This document shows positions 9,158 to 16,961 of a stretch of DNA of 64,000 bases, piece after piece. A program made the translations under genes and the position numbers. Origin of the DNA: Cetobacterium sp. NK01. Its GTDB lineage: Bacteria; Fusobacteriota; Fusobacteriia; Fusobacteriales; Fusobacteriaceae. Location of the stretch: positions 620,001 to 684,000 of the forward strand of contig NZ_JANIBO010000001.1 of the NCBI RefSeq assembly GCF_024506395.1. Direction: 5' to 3'. Numbering within the stretch: the stretch's first letter is position 1; every line of letters starts with the position of its first letter. The notes below the pieces were generated by a model. It saw nothing but the letters and a program-made list of their open reading frames with translations. It did no database searches and was not told where the DNA came from.

Positions 9158-10602
9158 TACACTCTCTCCTTTATCGCTTTTTCAAAAGCATCTCCTGCTT
9201 TTAAGATATCTTTTTCTCCAAATGCTTTTCCTAATAATTGTATTCCAACTGGTAATCCTTCAGTCATTCCTGCTGGTATTGAAATTCCTGGTATTCCTGC
9301 TAGGTTTGCTGGTATCGTAAAGATATCCTCTAAGTATAACTCTACTGGAGTCTTTTTAGCATCCAATCTAAAAGCAGGTCCTGGTGTTACTGGAGTGAAT
9401 ATAATATCAACCTTTTCAAAAGCTTTATCAAAGTCATTTTTTATTAATCTTCTAACTTTTTGAGCCTTCTTAAAATATGCATCAAAGAATCCAGCACTTA
9501 AAACATATGTTCCTATCATAATTCTTCTTTTTACTTCATCTCCAAATCCTTCACTTCTAGATTTTGTATATAACTCATCTATATTTGAAGCATTTTTTGT
9601 TCTATGTCCATATCTAACACCATCGAATCTAGCTAAATTTGAACTAGCTTCTGCTGGAGCTAATACATAGTATGTCGGAGCTGCATATTTTGTATGTGGT
9701 AATGATATTTCTACTATCTCTGCACCTAAAGATTTAAAAGTTTCTAAAGCTTCATCTACAACCTTTTTTACTCCTGGATTTAGTCCCTCTATGAAGTATT
9801 CTTTCGGCACACCAATCTTCATTCCTTTTATATCTCCAGTTAAATAATCTAAATAATTTGGAACTTCTACTTCTTCAACTGTAGAATCATAATCATCTAC
9901 TCCTGCTAATGTATTTAAAGCTAAAGCTACATCTTTAACCGTTTTAGCAAATGGACCAATCTGATCTAGAGATGAGGCAAATGCCATAAGACCATATCTA
10001 GAAATTCTTCCATAAGTTGGTTTTAATCCAACTACTCCACAAAATGATGCTGGTTGTCTAATACTTCCACCTGTATCTGACCCTAGAGATATATAACATT
10101 GGTTTGAAGCAACTGATGTAGCTCCTCCTCCACTACTCCCTCCAGGAACTCTATCTAAATCCCAAGGGTTTTTAGTTGTTTTTTCATAAGCAGATGTTGT
10201 TGTTGTTGAACCCATAGCGAATTCGTCCATGTTTGTTTTTCCTATTATTATTGCATCTGCATCTTTTAATTTTTTTACAACTGTAGCGTCATATATTCCT
10301 TCATATCCTTCTAATATCTTAGAAGCTGATTGTGATGGTTCTCCAATTGATACCATGTTATCTTTTATGGCTACTGGAATTCCTGCTAAAGCTCCTACAG
10401 TTTCTCCATTTTGTATTTTATAATCAACGGCTTTTGCTTCTTCTATCGCTTTTTCTTTTCTAAGAGATACAAAACTTCCAATCTCACCATCAGTTTCTTC
10501 TATTCTATCAAAAATAGCTTTAACAACCTCTTCAGATGTTAATTCTCTATTTAATATTTTTTCTTTTATTTCAAAAGCTGTTAACTCGTATATCTTTTTC
10601 AC
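9157..10602 (-). CDS. gatA: Aspartyl/glutamyl-tRNA amidotransferase subunit A
   Basis: A 481-aa amidase-signature enzyme that releases ammonia from Gln or Asn for the GatB reaction. The Ser-cisSer-Lys triad is visible as the Lys in AIKDNM, the cis-Ser within GGSSGGGATS, and the nucleophilic Ser within GSDTGGSIRQPA. Family length is normal. It lies 21 bp downstream of gatC and overlaps gatB by one base. Confidence 0.97.
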   Translation of the reverse strand: MKKIYELTAFEIKEKILNRELTSEEVVKAIFDRIEETDGEIGSFVSLRKEKAIEEAKAVDYKIQNGETVGALAGIPVAIKDNMVSIGEPSQSASKILEGYEGIYDATVVKKLKDADAIIIGKTNMDEFAMGSTTTTSAYEKTTKNPWDLDRVPGGSSGGGATSVASNQCYISLGSDTGGSIRQPASFCGVVGLKPTYGRISRYGLMAFASSLDQIGPFAKTVKDVALALNTLAGVDDYDSTVEEVEVPNYLDYLTGDIKGMKIGVPKEYFIEGLNPGVKKVVDEALETFKSLGAEIVEISLPHTKYAAPTYYVLAPAEASSNLARFDGVRYGHRTKNASNIDELYTKSRSEGFGDEVKRRIMIGTYVLSAGFFDAYFKKAQKVRRLIKNDFDKAFEKVDIIFTPVTPGPAFRLDAKKTPVELYLEDIFTIPANLAGIPGISIPAGMTEGLPVGIQLLGKAFGEKDILKAGDAFEKAIKERV

Positions 10603-10623
10603 AGAAAAATCCTCCTTTAAAAT

Positions 10624-10914
10624 TTATTCTCCAACTACCTTAGGTACTATTAGTGCTCCATCCTCTGAAGCAGGTGCATTTTTCATAGCTTCCTGAACAG
10701 TTAAAGACTCTCTTATTATATCTTCTCTTAACTTAACTCCAGTTTCATGAATTTGTACTAATGGTTCAACCTCATCAGTATTTATTTCACCTAAAACATC
10801 TATATACTCTAATATATTATTTAGGTCTGCTTGGAATCTTGTAATTTCCTCTTCATTAAATTCTAATCTTGCCAATTTAGCTACATTCAGAACCTCTTCT
10901 TTTGTTAAAGACAT
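10624..10914 (-). CDS. gatC: Aspartyl/glutamyl-tRNA amidotransferase subunit C
   Basis: A 96-aa accessory subunit that wraps around GatA and stabilises the complex. The N-terminal VAKLARLEF segment and the downstream motif DLNNILEYIDVL are typical of GatC, and length matches. The start ATG is preceded by AGGAGG. First gene of the gatCAB set, 18 bp downstream of the pseudouridine synthase gene. Confidence 0.94.
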   Translation of the reverse strand: MSLTKEEVLNVAKLARLEFNEEEITRFQADLNNILEYIDVLGEINTDEVEPLVQIHETGVKLREDIIRESLTVQEAMKNAPASEDGALIVPKVVGE

Positions 10915-10932
10915 ATATCTTCCTCCTATATT

Positions 10933-11646
10933 CTATAATGATTTTAAATACTTTATCTCTTGAGAAGTTAATTTTCTATACTTCCCTATTTCTAAATTTC
11001 CTAAATTTATTTTCCCAATAGCTTCTCTTCTTAAATAAACTACTGGATGTTTAACAGCATCAAACATTCTTCTAACTTGACGATTTTTTCCCTCTCTTAT
11101 AGCTATTATAACTTCACTTCTTCCTTGAGCTCTCTTTAATATCTTTGTCTTAGCAGGTAATGTTTGCCCATCTTCTAAGTTTATACCTTTTGCTAATTTT
11201 GAAAGATCTTTATCTCTTATTTCACCTTTTACAATTGCAAAATATTCCTTATAAACTTCTCCTTTTGGATGTATAACTTTATTAAAGATATCTCCATCAT
11301 TTGTCAAGATTATAGCTCCTTCTGTGTCAGCATCTAATCTTCCTATTGGATATAATCTTTCTTTAGTATCTATTAAATCTGTAACTGTCTTTCTTCCTCT
11401 ATCATCTTTTGAAGCACTTAAAACACCTTTGGGTTTATTTAGCAAAAAATAAACTTTATTTTCTGATTTTGGTTTTTCAAATAGCTGTCCCTTTATATAG
11501 ATCTTATCCTTATCCGTAACTTTTTGTCCTGGTGTCACATCTAAACCATTTACTTTTATATCACCATTCTCAACAAGCTTATCTATCTCTCTTCTAGATG
11601 CATATCCATTTTGAGCAAGATATTTATTTATTCTCATTGCTTCCAT
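10933..11646 (-). CDS. RsuA/RluB family pseudouridine synthase
   Basis: A 237-aa enzyme with an N-terminal S4 RNA-binding domain (RINKYLAQNGYASRR, about 4-60) and a catalytic domain containing GRLDADTEGAIILTNDGD with the catalytic Asp, plus EGKNRQVRRMF. It modifies a uridine in rRNA; RluB (23S) or RsuA (16S) cannot be separated by eye, although the scpB neighbourhood is typical for RluB. The ATG at 11646 has AGGAG at 7-base spacing, so the Met-Glu-Ala-Met start is kept. It overlaps the scpB 3' end by 23 bp. Confidence 0.9.
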   Translation of the reverse strand: MEAMRINKYLAQNGYASRREIDKLVENGDIKVNGLDVTPGQKVTDKDKIYIKGQLFEKPKSENKVYFLLNKPKGVLSASKDDRGRKTVTDLIDTKERLYPIGRLDADTEGAIILTNDGDIFNKVIHPKGEVYKEYFAIVKGEIRDKDLSKLAKGINLEDGQTLPAKTKILKRAQGRSEVIIAIREGKNRQVRRMFDAVKHPVVYLRREAIGKINLGNLEIGKYRKLTSQEIKYLKSL

Positions 11647-12175
11647 TTAATTTCTCCTTCATATCTTCATATTGTGGTAATTCTTCTACTGATGAAATTC
11701 CTAAATAACCTAAAAATTTATCTGTTATCTCATATAGGTTAGGTCTTCCTATACTCTCTTTTTTTCCGCATATACGAACAAACTTTCTCTCTTCTAAAGT
11801 TTGAATAACTCTATCGGTTGAAACTCCTCTAACAGCCTCGATTTCACTCTTAGTTATAGGTTGACGATAAGCTATTATTGAAAGAGTTTCCAAAGCTGCA
11901 TTAGATAGTTTTTTAGGTTTTACATCTTGTTTAAAATATGTATTTACTATCTCTCCACATCTAGGATTTGTTATTAAATAAACAACTTCTTGATCTATCT
12001 CAAGATTTATTCCCGTATTAAAACGTTCTCTTTTTAAAATTTCTAAAATTTCTAAAATTTTTTCTATAGATACTGAAAAAAATTTACTCAAATCTCTTAT
12101 CTTTATTTCATCTCCACCTAATAGTAGTATAGATTCTATTTGTTCTTTTATTCCTATTGTATCATTTTTTATCAT
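11624..12175 (-). CDS. scpB: Segregation and condensation protein B
   Basis: A 183-aa protein with two winged-helix domains. The segment ALETLSIIAYRQPITKSEIE followed by RGV.TDRVIQTLEER is the diagnostic ScpB core, and GRPNLYEITDKFL closes the second domain. With SMC and ScpA it forms the bacterial condensin that organises the chromosome. No scpA is adjacent here, which is unusual because scpA and scpB are often paired. Its ATG overlaps the stop of the upstream unknown gene (ATGA). Confidence 0.94.
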   Translation of the reverse strand: MIKNDTIGIKEQIESILLLGGDEIKIRDLSKFFSVSIEKILEILEILKRERFNTGINLEIDQEVVYLITNPRCGEIVNTYFKQDVKPKKLSNAALETLSIIAYRQPITKSEIEAVRGVSTDRVIQTLEERKFVRICGKKESIGRPNLYEITDKFLGYLGISSVEELPQYEDMKEKLNGSNENK

Positions 12176-13680
12176 ATTAATCCCCTATATTGTATATTTC
12201 TTAAATATAAGTAAGTTTCTTCTAACTCTGTTCCCGTATAATTTTTGTCTGAATTTATGAAGTAATCTATATTATAAAATATTTTATCACTCTCAACTAT
12301 ATTATTATTTTCATATAATAATAATGCTAATCTTAAATTAGCAATTTTATTTATAATACCTTTTTCTTGCAGTAATCCAAATCTATTTTTAGTATTTCTT
12401 AAAAGATACTCTATATTTTTATTTCTTACATTTTCCGGTAGTATTTTTAAATATTCAATATATTCATAGTTTTTAATTATTCCTGAACTATTCAAAATAG
12501 AGTGCCCTATACTTAAACTTAATTCTTTTTTTAATAGTTCAATATCATCTATATATATTTTATTTAATTGAAGCTCCTCTAACTTTGACAATAAATCATA
12601 AAATATTACACTGTTCTCTAACCAATTACCTTCTTTATTTAATATACTTGTATAATATTTTTTCATTTCTACCTTTAAATTCGAAAGATTACCTATAATT
12701 ATTTGATCTTGATTTATTTTTTTATTCTTCAACTCGCATAACTGTATATAAAAATAATATGTATATATATTTTGAACACTATCATCCCTATAAAAATTAA
12801 ATTCAGGTATTAACTCTTCTTTATTTAATATACCATTTAAATATATTACTTTCAATTGTTCCATGTACTTAACTCTACTCATGTTCATATTTAATATACT
12901 TTGAGCATAATTTCCAATTGATAAGAGGTATAATTTTTTTATTTGATCAACAACATTTTCTTTTAAAAAATAATATTTTTTATTAAAGTTTTTCCAGAAT
13001 GTTTTTTCCATGCTAAAAATCTCTAAAAATGAATATTTTTTTAAAGTTGGACTTTTTTTATTAAACACAATTTTTAAAAAATCATTTTTTTTTTCTTGGG
13101 AAATGTTTTTTACTAAATACAATCGCTCATTTAATCCTTTTAGTAGAGTATTTTCTAAAACTTTCACTTTAAAATTTTCAAAGTCATTTTCTGTTGCCAC
13201 AAGAATTTGTGAGTCTTTATCTTTTGAAATATTAATCATATCATACTTATAATACTCATCTTTATTTTCAATATTACCTTCTAATATTAAAGGTGAAAAC
13301 TTATATACTAACTTATATGGATTTTTCCATCTTATTTTCTCTAAATTTGTGTAAATATATAGCGTATCCCTATCATTATTTGAAGGAATTACATACGTTT
13401 CTAAAATTTCACCATTTATATTACTTTTTAGGTAGAAAATATTTGTTCCATCTATAAATTTTGTTTCTGTATAATAATTTCTCGCTCTATATATCTTATA
13501 ATCTTTTATCAATAATATTTGTAAATTTGATAATATGTCATTTTTAGATTGCTTAACATGTAGATCTTTTAAAATATTATTTTTCCCATCATAAAAAAGA
13601 GCTATCTCACCATTGGTGATGAGATAGTCTGCCTTTAATATTGAAAATACAAATATAAATAATAGTGTTATTTTTTTCAT
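12172..13680 (-). CDS. Exported protein of unknown function, 502 aa
   Basis: I do not recognise this protein with confidence. It has a signal peptide (about 1-17), then an N-terminal half rich in beta-strand-like segments (YLITNGEIALFYDGKNNILK) and a C-terminal half (about 235-502) that looks largely alpha-helical. The outline of a beta-sandwich followed by a helical domain, and the opening words of the N-terminus, loosely recall GH15 glucoamylase-type proteins. I see no catalytic motif, so this is only a hint. It is Lys/Asn/Ile-rich like its neighbours. It sits 11 bp after mreB and overlaps scpB by 4 bp, so it is co-expressed with shape and chromosome genes. Confidence 0.8.
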   Translation of the reverse strand: MKKITLLFIFVFSILKADYLITNGEIALFYDGKNNILKDLHVKQSKNDILSNLQILLIKDYKIYRARNYYTETKFIDGTNIFYLKSNINGEILETYVIPSNNDRDTLYIYTNLEKIRWKNPYKLVYKFSPLILEGNIENKDEYYKYDMINISKDKDSQILVATENDFENFKVKVLENTLLKGLNERLYLVKNISQEKKNDFLKIVFNKKSPTLKKYSFLEIFSMEKTFWKNFNKKYYFLKENVVDQIKKLYLLSIGNYAQSILNMNMSRVKYMEQLKVIYLNGILNKEELIPEFNFYRDDSVQNIYTYYFYIQLCELKNKKINQDQIIIGNLSNLKVEMKKYYTSILNKEGNWLENSVIFYDLLSKLEELQLNKIYIDDIELLKKELSLSIGHSILNSSGIIKNYEYIEYLKILPENVRNKNIEYLLRNTKNRFGLLQEKGIINKIANLRLALLLYENNNIVESDKIFYNIDYFINSDKNYTGTELEETYLYLRNIQYRGLI

Positions 13681-13691
13681 AATTTCCTCTT

Positions 13692-14738
13692 TTAATAATC
13701 GCTTTCAGGTGAAATTAAAACTCTCTTATATTTATCAAACTCTTTTAAAAGTTGTTGAATTCCATTAACAACAGCATTTAAAGGATCTTCAGCAACAGTA
13801 ACTTCTAAACTTAAACTTTCAGCTATTCTTTTATCAATTCCTCTCAACAGAGCTCCACCCCCTGCTAAATAAATACCTTTTCTCTTTATATCAGACGATA
13901 GTTCTGGTGGCGTTTTCTCTAAAATACCTTTAATCTCTTCTATCACTTGTACTACAGCTTCTTCTAAAGCCTCTGCAATCTCTGAAGAATATACCTTTAC
14001 ATTCTTAGGTAGTCCGCTTAATGCGTTTCTTCCACTAATTTCTATAAAAATATCTTCTTCTAATTCAGTTACTGCTCCCACTGCTATTTTTATTTCTTCT
14101 GCTGTTTTTTCTCCTATAAATAGATTATGTTTTTGTCTAATATAATCTATAATTAATGAATCAAATTTATCTCCAGCTATTTTTAATGATGATGTTTTTA
14201 CAATACCAGCTAATGATATAACTCCTATTTCAGTAGTTCCTCCCCCTATATCTACCACCATATTTCCTTCAGGTTCAAATATATTTAATCCTATTCCTAT
14301 TGCAGCAGCCATTGGTTCTTCTATTAAATATGCTTCTCTTGCTCCTGCTTCTCTTGTTACATCCATAACTGCTCTTTTTTCAACTTGAGTTACTCCTGCA
14401 GGAACACAAATTATAACTCTTGGACTTGATAAACTTTTCCCTCTATTTACAACTTTATAAAATTCTCTTAACATTTTTTCAGTTATTTCATAATCTGCAA
14501 TAACTCCATTTTTCAAAGGTCTAATAGCTTCTACGGTATGAGGAGTTCTTCCTATCATTTGCTTTGCTTTATCTCCAACTTCAAAAATCTCTTTTGTTTT
14601 AGTATTGATAGCCACTACTGATGGTGCATTCATTATTATCCCTTTATTTTTAACACAGATTAATGTGTTTGAAGTTCCTAAATCTATTCCTAAATCATCT
14701 GAAAATATTCCCAAAACTTTTCCAAATATTTTTTTCAT
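13692..14738 (-). CDS. mreB: Rod-shape-determining actin homologue MreB
   Basis: A 348-aa actin-like ATPase that forms membrane-associated filaments directing elongation of the side wall. Visible nucleotide-binding motifs are DLGIDLGTSNTLI (phosphate 1), VVDIGGGTTEIGVISLAG (phosphate 2) and IYLAGGGALLRGID (adenosine). The N-terminal Lys/Phe-rich amphipathic stretch fits membrane attachment. Length is normal. mreC and mreD are not adjacent. It lies between maf and an unknown exported protein, and its presence suits a rod-shaped cell. Confidence 0.95.
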   Translation of the reverse strand: MKKIFGKVLGIFSDDLGIDLGTSNTLICVKNKGIIMNAPSVVAINTKTKEIFEVGDKAKQMIGRTPHTVEAIRPLKNGVIADYEITEKMLREFYKVVNRGKSLSSPRVIICVPAGVTQVEKRAVMDVTREAGAREAYLIEEPMAAAIGIGLNIFEPEGNMVVDIGGGTTEIGVISLAGIVKTSSLKIAGDKFDSLIIDYIRQKHNLFIGEKTAEEIKIAVGAVTELEEDIFIEISGRNALSGLPKNVKVYSSEIAEALEEAVVQVIEEIKGILEKTPPELSSDIKRKGIYLAGGGALLRGIDKRIAESLSLEVTVAEDPLNAVVNGIQQLLKEFDKYKRVLISPESDY

Positions 14739-14759
14739 TACAACTCTCCTTAAATTAAT

Positions 14760-15347
14760 TTATATTTTACTTAAACTTTCTACTGTTATACCTAATGTAT
14801 TTAAAGTTTTTATAAAATGATTTATTGGAAACCCCATAATCGAAAAGAAATCTCCATCTATTTTATCTACAAAAATTGATCCTAACCCTTGGATTCCATA
14901 AGCTCCTGCTTTATCCATTGGTTCACCACTATCTAAGTACCAATTTATTTCTTTATCACTTATTTTTTTAAAGTAAACTAAACTTTCAACATGATTAGTT
15001 ATATTTATTTCTTTTTCTAAATTCATAAATGTATAAGCTGTGATTACTTTATGAGTTTTTCCAGAAAGTGATTTTAACATAATTTCGGCATCTTTTCTAT
15101 CTTTTGGCTTTCCCAAAACTTTTCCATCTATCTCTACTAATGTATCAGCTCCAACAACATATTCTTTGGGATTTTCCAGTGCTACAACTAAAACTTTTTT
15201 AAAAGATATATCTTTTATTTGTTCTACAATACTTTCTTTATTACTTATTTCTTCAATTTCTTTACTTTTAATTTGTAATTGAAATCCCAGATGTGTTAAT
15301 ATCTCTTTTCTCCTCGGAGATTTGGATGCTAATATCATTGTCTTCAT
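14760..15347 (-). CDS. maf: Maf family nucleoside triphosphate pyrophosphatase
   Basis: A 195-aa housekeeping nucleotide pyrophosphatase that hydrolyses dTTP/UTP and modified nucleotides. It carries the family signature SKSPRRKEIL at the N-terminus, VVGADTLV with the catalytic Asp, and LSGKTHKVITAY. The ATG at 15347 has AAGGGA four bases upstream; an alternative ATG at 15338 would give MILASKSPRR. Either way the conserved N-terminus lies inside the upstream gene: the two frames overlap by about 80 bp (see the finding at 15268). It is followed 21 bp later by mreB. Confidence 0.93.
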   Translation of the reverse strand: MKTMILASKSPRRKEILTHLGFQLQIKSKEIEEISNKESIVEQIKDISFKKVLVVALENPKEYVVGADTLVEIDGKVLGKPKDRKDAEIMLKSLSGKTHKVITAYTFMNLEKEINITNHVESLVYFKKISDKEINWYLDSGEPMDKAGAYGIQGLGSIFVDKIDGDFFSIMGFPINHFIKTLNTLGITVESLSKI

Positions 15348-16188
15348 CTTTCCCTTCTATCTTTTCTTCTTCATGCACTTCTTTATTATCATTCTCTTTT
15401 TCAAACACTTCTTTAAAAGTTATCATCTCTAAAGTTGTAATTTCTTCTTTGTATATTGTTTCTGAAATTTGATTATCTGATTCTTCTTCAGTGATTTTTT
15501 CTTCATCAATCATGCTTTCTTCTAATATATTTCCCTTTTCTTTTTCTTCGTATATTTTTTGAATATTACAAATTTCATCATATATATCTTTTTCTAATTT
15601 AGCTTGCTTTTCTAATCGAATTCGTTCTTCTTTTAATCTTCGTTCCTCTTTTATATGAATAATATACTTTTTGAATAGATTTACAATTGTCATAATCAAT
15701 CCTCTTACCATTTTTCCACAAATGATGATAAGAGAAATAAAAATCACAAAAATTAAAATTCCTGTAAATACATCAACTCTTATTCGAGAAAATATTTTTA
15801 AAAAAGTATACAGTTCAATATATCCTAAGTTAATATTTAACAATCCAACTTGAATAACAAACTCTTGAACTTTTTCTAATGATATTTCTCCCAAATTTTT
15901 CAAATTATCTAGCAAATAAAGATATCCCGTAGCAACACCTAAAATGACCATAAAAAATAATCTTGTTTTTAGAACTATTCTTTTATTAGGATTTTGCATA
16001 CACATAGAAAATCCATATCCTATAAGAAATACCCACAATAATTTTTCATATATTCCAAGGTATTCTTGAATATACAAATATATATTGTTTATTTGCAAAA
16101 AGTTAGGATAAAAGTATCCTAAGAAAAAGTAAATCAATAAAATCATGTATATATTTTTAAAACTTAATAACCACTTTATTCTTTTCAT
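15268..16188 (-). CDS. Multi-pass membrane protein with long acidic C-terminal tail, function unknown
   Basis: A 306-aa protein with about five hydrophobic helices in the first 175 residues (around 13-30, 45-62, 75-92, 100-125 and 140-170). A charged coil follows (about 175-225), and then a tail very rich in Glu, Asp, Ile and Lys. The last 26 codons are read in a different frame from the start of maf. No family is recognised. It is the first gene behind the promoter at 16222-16250, heading the long run towards gatB. A role in envelope biology near MreB is possible but is only inferred from position. Confidence 0.75.
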   Translation of the reverse strand: MKRIKWLLSFKNIYMILLIYFFLGYFYPNFLQINNIYLYIQEYLGIYEKLLWVFLIGYGFSMCMQNPNKRIVLKTRLFFMVILGVATGYLYLLDNLKNLGEISLEKVQEFVIQVGLLNINLGYIELYTFLKIFSRIRVDVFTGILIFVIFISLIIICGKMVRGLIMTIVNLFKKYIIHIKEERRLKEERIRLEKQAKLEKDIYDEICNIQKIYEEKEKGNILEESMIDEEKITEEESDNQISETIYKEEITTLEMITFKEVFEKENDNKEVHEEEKIEGKDEDNDISIQISEEKRDINTSGISITN

Positions 16189-16221
16189 TCAAGCACCTTT
16201 TATTAAACTTTTTTTCATATT

Positions 16222-16250
16222 ATTGTACCATAGAGATATAGAGTTTTCAA
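16222..16250 (-). promoter_or_regulatory. Promoter for the 16.2-6.5 kb gene run
   Basis: On the minus strand TTGAAA (16250-16245), a 17-bp spacer and TACAAT (16227-16222) lie about 34 bp upstream of the membrane-protein start at 16188. Confidence 0.7.
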
Positions 16251-16266
16251 GCAATTAACATTTGAG

Positions 16267-16299
16267 TAAAAAAAAAAGTAGACTTCTTTGAAGTCTACT
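16267..16299 (-). terminator. Strong intrinsic terminator of the seven-tRNA cluster
   Basis: A 10-bp perfect stem (16277-16286 with 16290-16299) and a 3-base loop are followed on the minus strand by an uninterrupted run of about ten T. Confidence 0.93.
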
Positions 16300-16315
16300 G
16301 TTATTAGTCATAAAA

Positions 16316-16398
16316 TGGTGCGAGAGGAGGGACTTGAACCCTCACGTCGAAACGCCAGATCCTAAGTCTGGTGCGTCTGCCAATTCCGCCACCCTCGC
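16316..16398 (-). tRNA. tRNA-Leu (anticodon UAG)
   Basis: Cloverleaf with long variable arm and CCA encoded at 16316-16318. The anticodon stem CCAGA/TCTGG encloses the loop CTTAGGA, giving anticodon UAG. Last gene of the cluster. Confidence 0.95.
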
Positions 16399-16400
16399 AG

Positions 16401-16476
<76 letters not shown>

Positions 16477-16501
16477 TTTTATTTACTTTATAAAAAATTA
16501 A

Positions 16502-16578
16502 TGGCGGGAGTGACGAGGGTCGAACTCGCGACCTCATGCGTGACAGGCATGCGCTCTAACCAACTGAGCTACACCCCC
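16502..16578 (-). tRNA. tRNA-Asp (anticodon GUC)
   Basis: Acceptor stem GGGGGTG pairs with CACTCCC, with CCA encoded. The anticodon stem CATGC/GCATG encloses CTGTCAC. Confidence 0.96.
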
Positions 16579-16583
16579 ATTAA

Positions 16584-16659
16584 TGGTGGAAACAACTGGA
16601 CTTGAACCAGTGACCCCCTGCTTGTAAGGCAGGTGCTCTCCCAACTGAGCTATGCTTCC
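16584..16659 (-). tRNA. tRNA-Val (anticodon UAC), copy 1
   Basis: Cloverleaf with encoded CCA and anticodon loop CTTACAA. Identical in sequence to the copy at 25987-26062. Confidence 0.96.
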
Positions 16660-16662
16660 AAA

Positions 16663-16737
16663 TGGTACCCCGTAGGGGAATCGAACCCCTGTTTATAGAG
16701 TGAAAATCTATTGTCCTTACCACTGAACGAACGGGGC
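16663..16737 (-). tRNA. tRNA-Glu (anticodon UUC), copy 1
   Basis: Cloverleaf with encoded CCA and anticodon stem ATAGA/TCTAT around TTTTCAC. Identical to the copy at 26066-26140. The first acceptor pair appears to be G-U. Confidence 0.96.
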
Positions 16738-16746
16738 AGTGGTAAA

Positions 16747-16822
16747 TGGTGCGTCATACTGGGCTCGAACCAGTGACAACACGATTAAAAGTCGTGTGCT
16801 CTACCATCTGAGCTAATGACGC
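16747..16822 (-). tRNA. tRNA-Lys (anticodon UUU)
   Basis: Acceptor GCGTCAT/ATGACGC, encoded CCA, and anticodon stem CACGA/TCGTG around CTTTTAA. Confidence 0.96.
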
Positions 16823-16831
16823 ATCTTTGTA

Positions 16832-16907
16832 TGGAGCGGGAGACGAGGGTCGAACTCGCGACATTCAGCTTGGAAGGCTGACGCTCTACCAACTGAGCTA
16901 CTCCCGC
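16832..16907 (-). tRNA. tRNA-Gly (anticodon UCC)
   Basis: Acceptor GCGGGAG/CTCCCGC, encoded CCA, and anticodon stem TCAGC/GCTGA around CTTCCAA. First gene of the cluster, directly downstream of the promoter. Confidence 0.96.
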
Positions 16908-16922
16908 ATCACTTACAAAGAT

Positions 16923-16951
16923 ATAGTACCACAATTTATACTGTTTGTCAA
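16923..16951 (-). promoter_or_regulatory. Promoter of the seven-tRNA cluster
   Basis: Minus-strand TTGACA (16951-16946), a 17-bp spacer and TACTAT (16928-16923), about 16 bp before the 5' end of tRNA-Gly. The -35 is a perfect consensus match, as expected for a stable-RNA operon. Confidence 0.88.
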
Positions 16952-16961
16952 TAAACTTTTT

